Origin: an uncultured Eubacterium sp.
Lineage (GTDB): Bacteria; Bacillota; Clostridia; Oscillospirales; Acutalibacteraceae
Direction: 5' to 3'
NCBI GenBank assembly: GCA_905233805.1
Contig: CAJOER010000112.1
Span: 1 to 6,361, forward strand
DNA: 6,361 bases
This document shows, one piece after another, positions 5,813 through 6,361 of this stretch (positions within the stretch are counted from its first letter, which is position 1; every line of letters starts with the position of its first letter). A program made the position numbers and the translations under genes. The notes below the pieces were generated by a model that saw only the letters and a program-made list of their open reading frames with translations, was not told where the DNA came from and did no database searches.

Positions 5813-6361
5813 CTTTATTCCTCCGCTTCTTTTCCCTGAAAGCGTAAAGCATATCGCCCGTAATGAACGCTGCTGACGCACCGAGTATTATTATCAGTCC
5901 TATTATTGTAAGCTTTGACATACCGTCGCCGCTTTTGTTTTCAAAACTGTTTTTATCAGGCTTAGCGGCATTCTTTGCAGGTGCTTTTTTCTTCCATCTT
6001 GCCGTGTATCTTTTATCCTCTTTAAGCTCCTGACCCTGGATGTATTTATTCCCGTCGGAATCGTACCAGCCGAGGAATCTATTCCCCTTTGTTTCTTTAC
6101 TTTCGGGGTCGGGCATTTCGTCAAGCGTATCGCCCGCTTTAACCGCAAAGCCCTGTCTGTAATCTGAAGAGGAGAAAAACGCAAAGTGATATTCATCTTC
6201 GTCAATCCAGGCCGAAGTAAGAAATTTCTCCCTTTTTTCAAGGAACTTTTTAACATAATCTATGTGCTGGTCAAGCGAGTTAAAATGAAGCTGGCTTTTA
6301 TCGGCTTCTTTACCCTTTCCGCTGACCTCGCGCCACCTGCGCTTGTTCATATCAAACGAAC
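5805..6361 (-). CDS. CotH-family protein, C-terminal part, with InlB-like repeat and membrane anchor (partial)
   Basis: The frame enters from the right edge and ends at 5805, giving 184 visible residues. ATG at 6350 has no Shine-Dalgarno site and the frame is open before it (S-F-D-M-N-K), so it is internal. Residues 1-51 end in an amphipathic helix, HIDYVKKFLEKREKFLTSAW, that resembles the closing helix of CotH kinase domains. Residues about 56-123 match an InlB B-repeat (Flg_new type): GFAVKAGDTLDEMPDP, then RFLGWYDSDGNKY, then RYTARW. A Lys/Ala/Asn-rich linker and one membrane segment (about 149-172) followed by REKKRR finish the protein, which predicts an extracellular body anchored at its C-terminus. 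CotH proteins are atypical kinases, known from spore-coat protein phosphorylation. The catalytic motifs lie outside the window, so the CotH call rests on the closing helix and on the VTC/DUF4956 context. The gene overlaps the VTC gene by 8 nt (ATGGATAA). Confidence 0.7.
   Translation of the reverse strand, partial: SFDMNKRRWREVSGKGKEADKSQLHFNSLDQHIDYVKKFLEKREKFLTSAWIDEDEYHFAFFSSSDYRQGFAVKAGDTLDEMPDPESKETKGNRFLGWYDSDGNKYIQGQELKEDKRYTARWKKKAPAKNAAKPDKNSFENKSGDGMSKLTIIGLIIILGASAAFITGDMLYAFREKKRRNKDG

Overview
The window looks like chromosome from a Gram-positive member of the Clostridia, possibly a Ruminococcus/Oscillospiraceae-type gut bacterium. The clues are a class I-alpha glutamine synthetase, strong Shine-Dalgarno sites of the AGGAGG/AGGTGAT type, near-consensus sigma-A promoters, a CotH-type protein ending in an InlB-like repeat and membrane anchor, and moderate-to-low GC. 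The family-level placement is an inference from gene content; nothing here is diagnostic of a species. I see no tRNA, rRNA, insertion sequence, CRISPR array or phage gene.

Layout, left to right. (1) 1-586, minus strand: the N-terminal 195 residues of an Mbeg1-like alpha/beta hydrolase, running off the left edge. (2) 641-1984, minus: glnA, followed by a GC-rich hairpin and preceded by a textbook TTGACA-17-TATAAT promoter whose -35 box lies 2 bp past the stop codon of the next gene upstream. (3) 2044-3237, minus: a membrane-anchored CapA-like metallophosphatase-fold protein. (4) 3238-3368: a divergent promoter region with one promoter for each direction and a perfect 17-bp inverted repeat centred on the rightward -35 box. 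(5) 3369-4399, plus: a CaCA-family sodium/calcium (cation/calcium) exchanger broken into two reading frames exactly between its two homologous halves. (6) 4413-4437: a bidirectional terminator between the convergent genes. (7) 4440-6361, minus: a tightly coupled three-gene operon whose order of translation is CotH-family protein C-terminus (entering from the right edge), VTC-domain polyphosphate polymerase-like protein, and DUF4956 membrane protein. The overlaps are 8 and 4 nt.

How the genes fit together. The most interesting block is the CotH-VTC-DUF4956 operon. It combines a surface-anchored protein of the atypical CotH kinase family, a soluble enzyme with the polyphosphate-polymerase fold of yeast Vtc4, and a multi-pass membrane protein with a conserved GALSIVRFRTAVKDP signature. 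A reasonable but untested reading is a two-component version of the eukaryotic VTC machine (polymerase plus membrane path) linked to an extracellular kinase-like protein. The other genes (nitrogen assimilation, CapA, cation exchange, lipase-like hydrolase) are separate transcription units, apart from possible read-through of capA into glnA and of glnA into the hydrolase gene.
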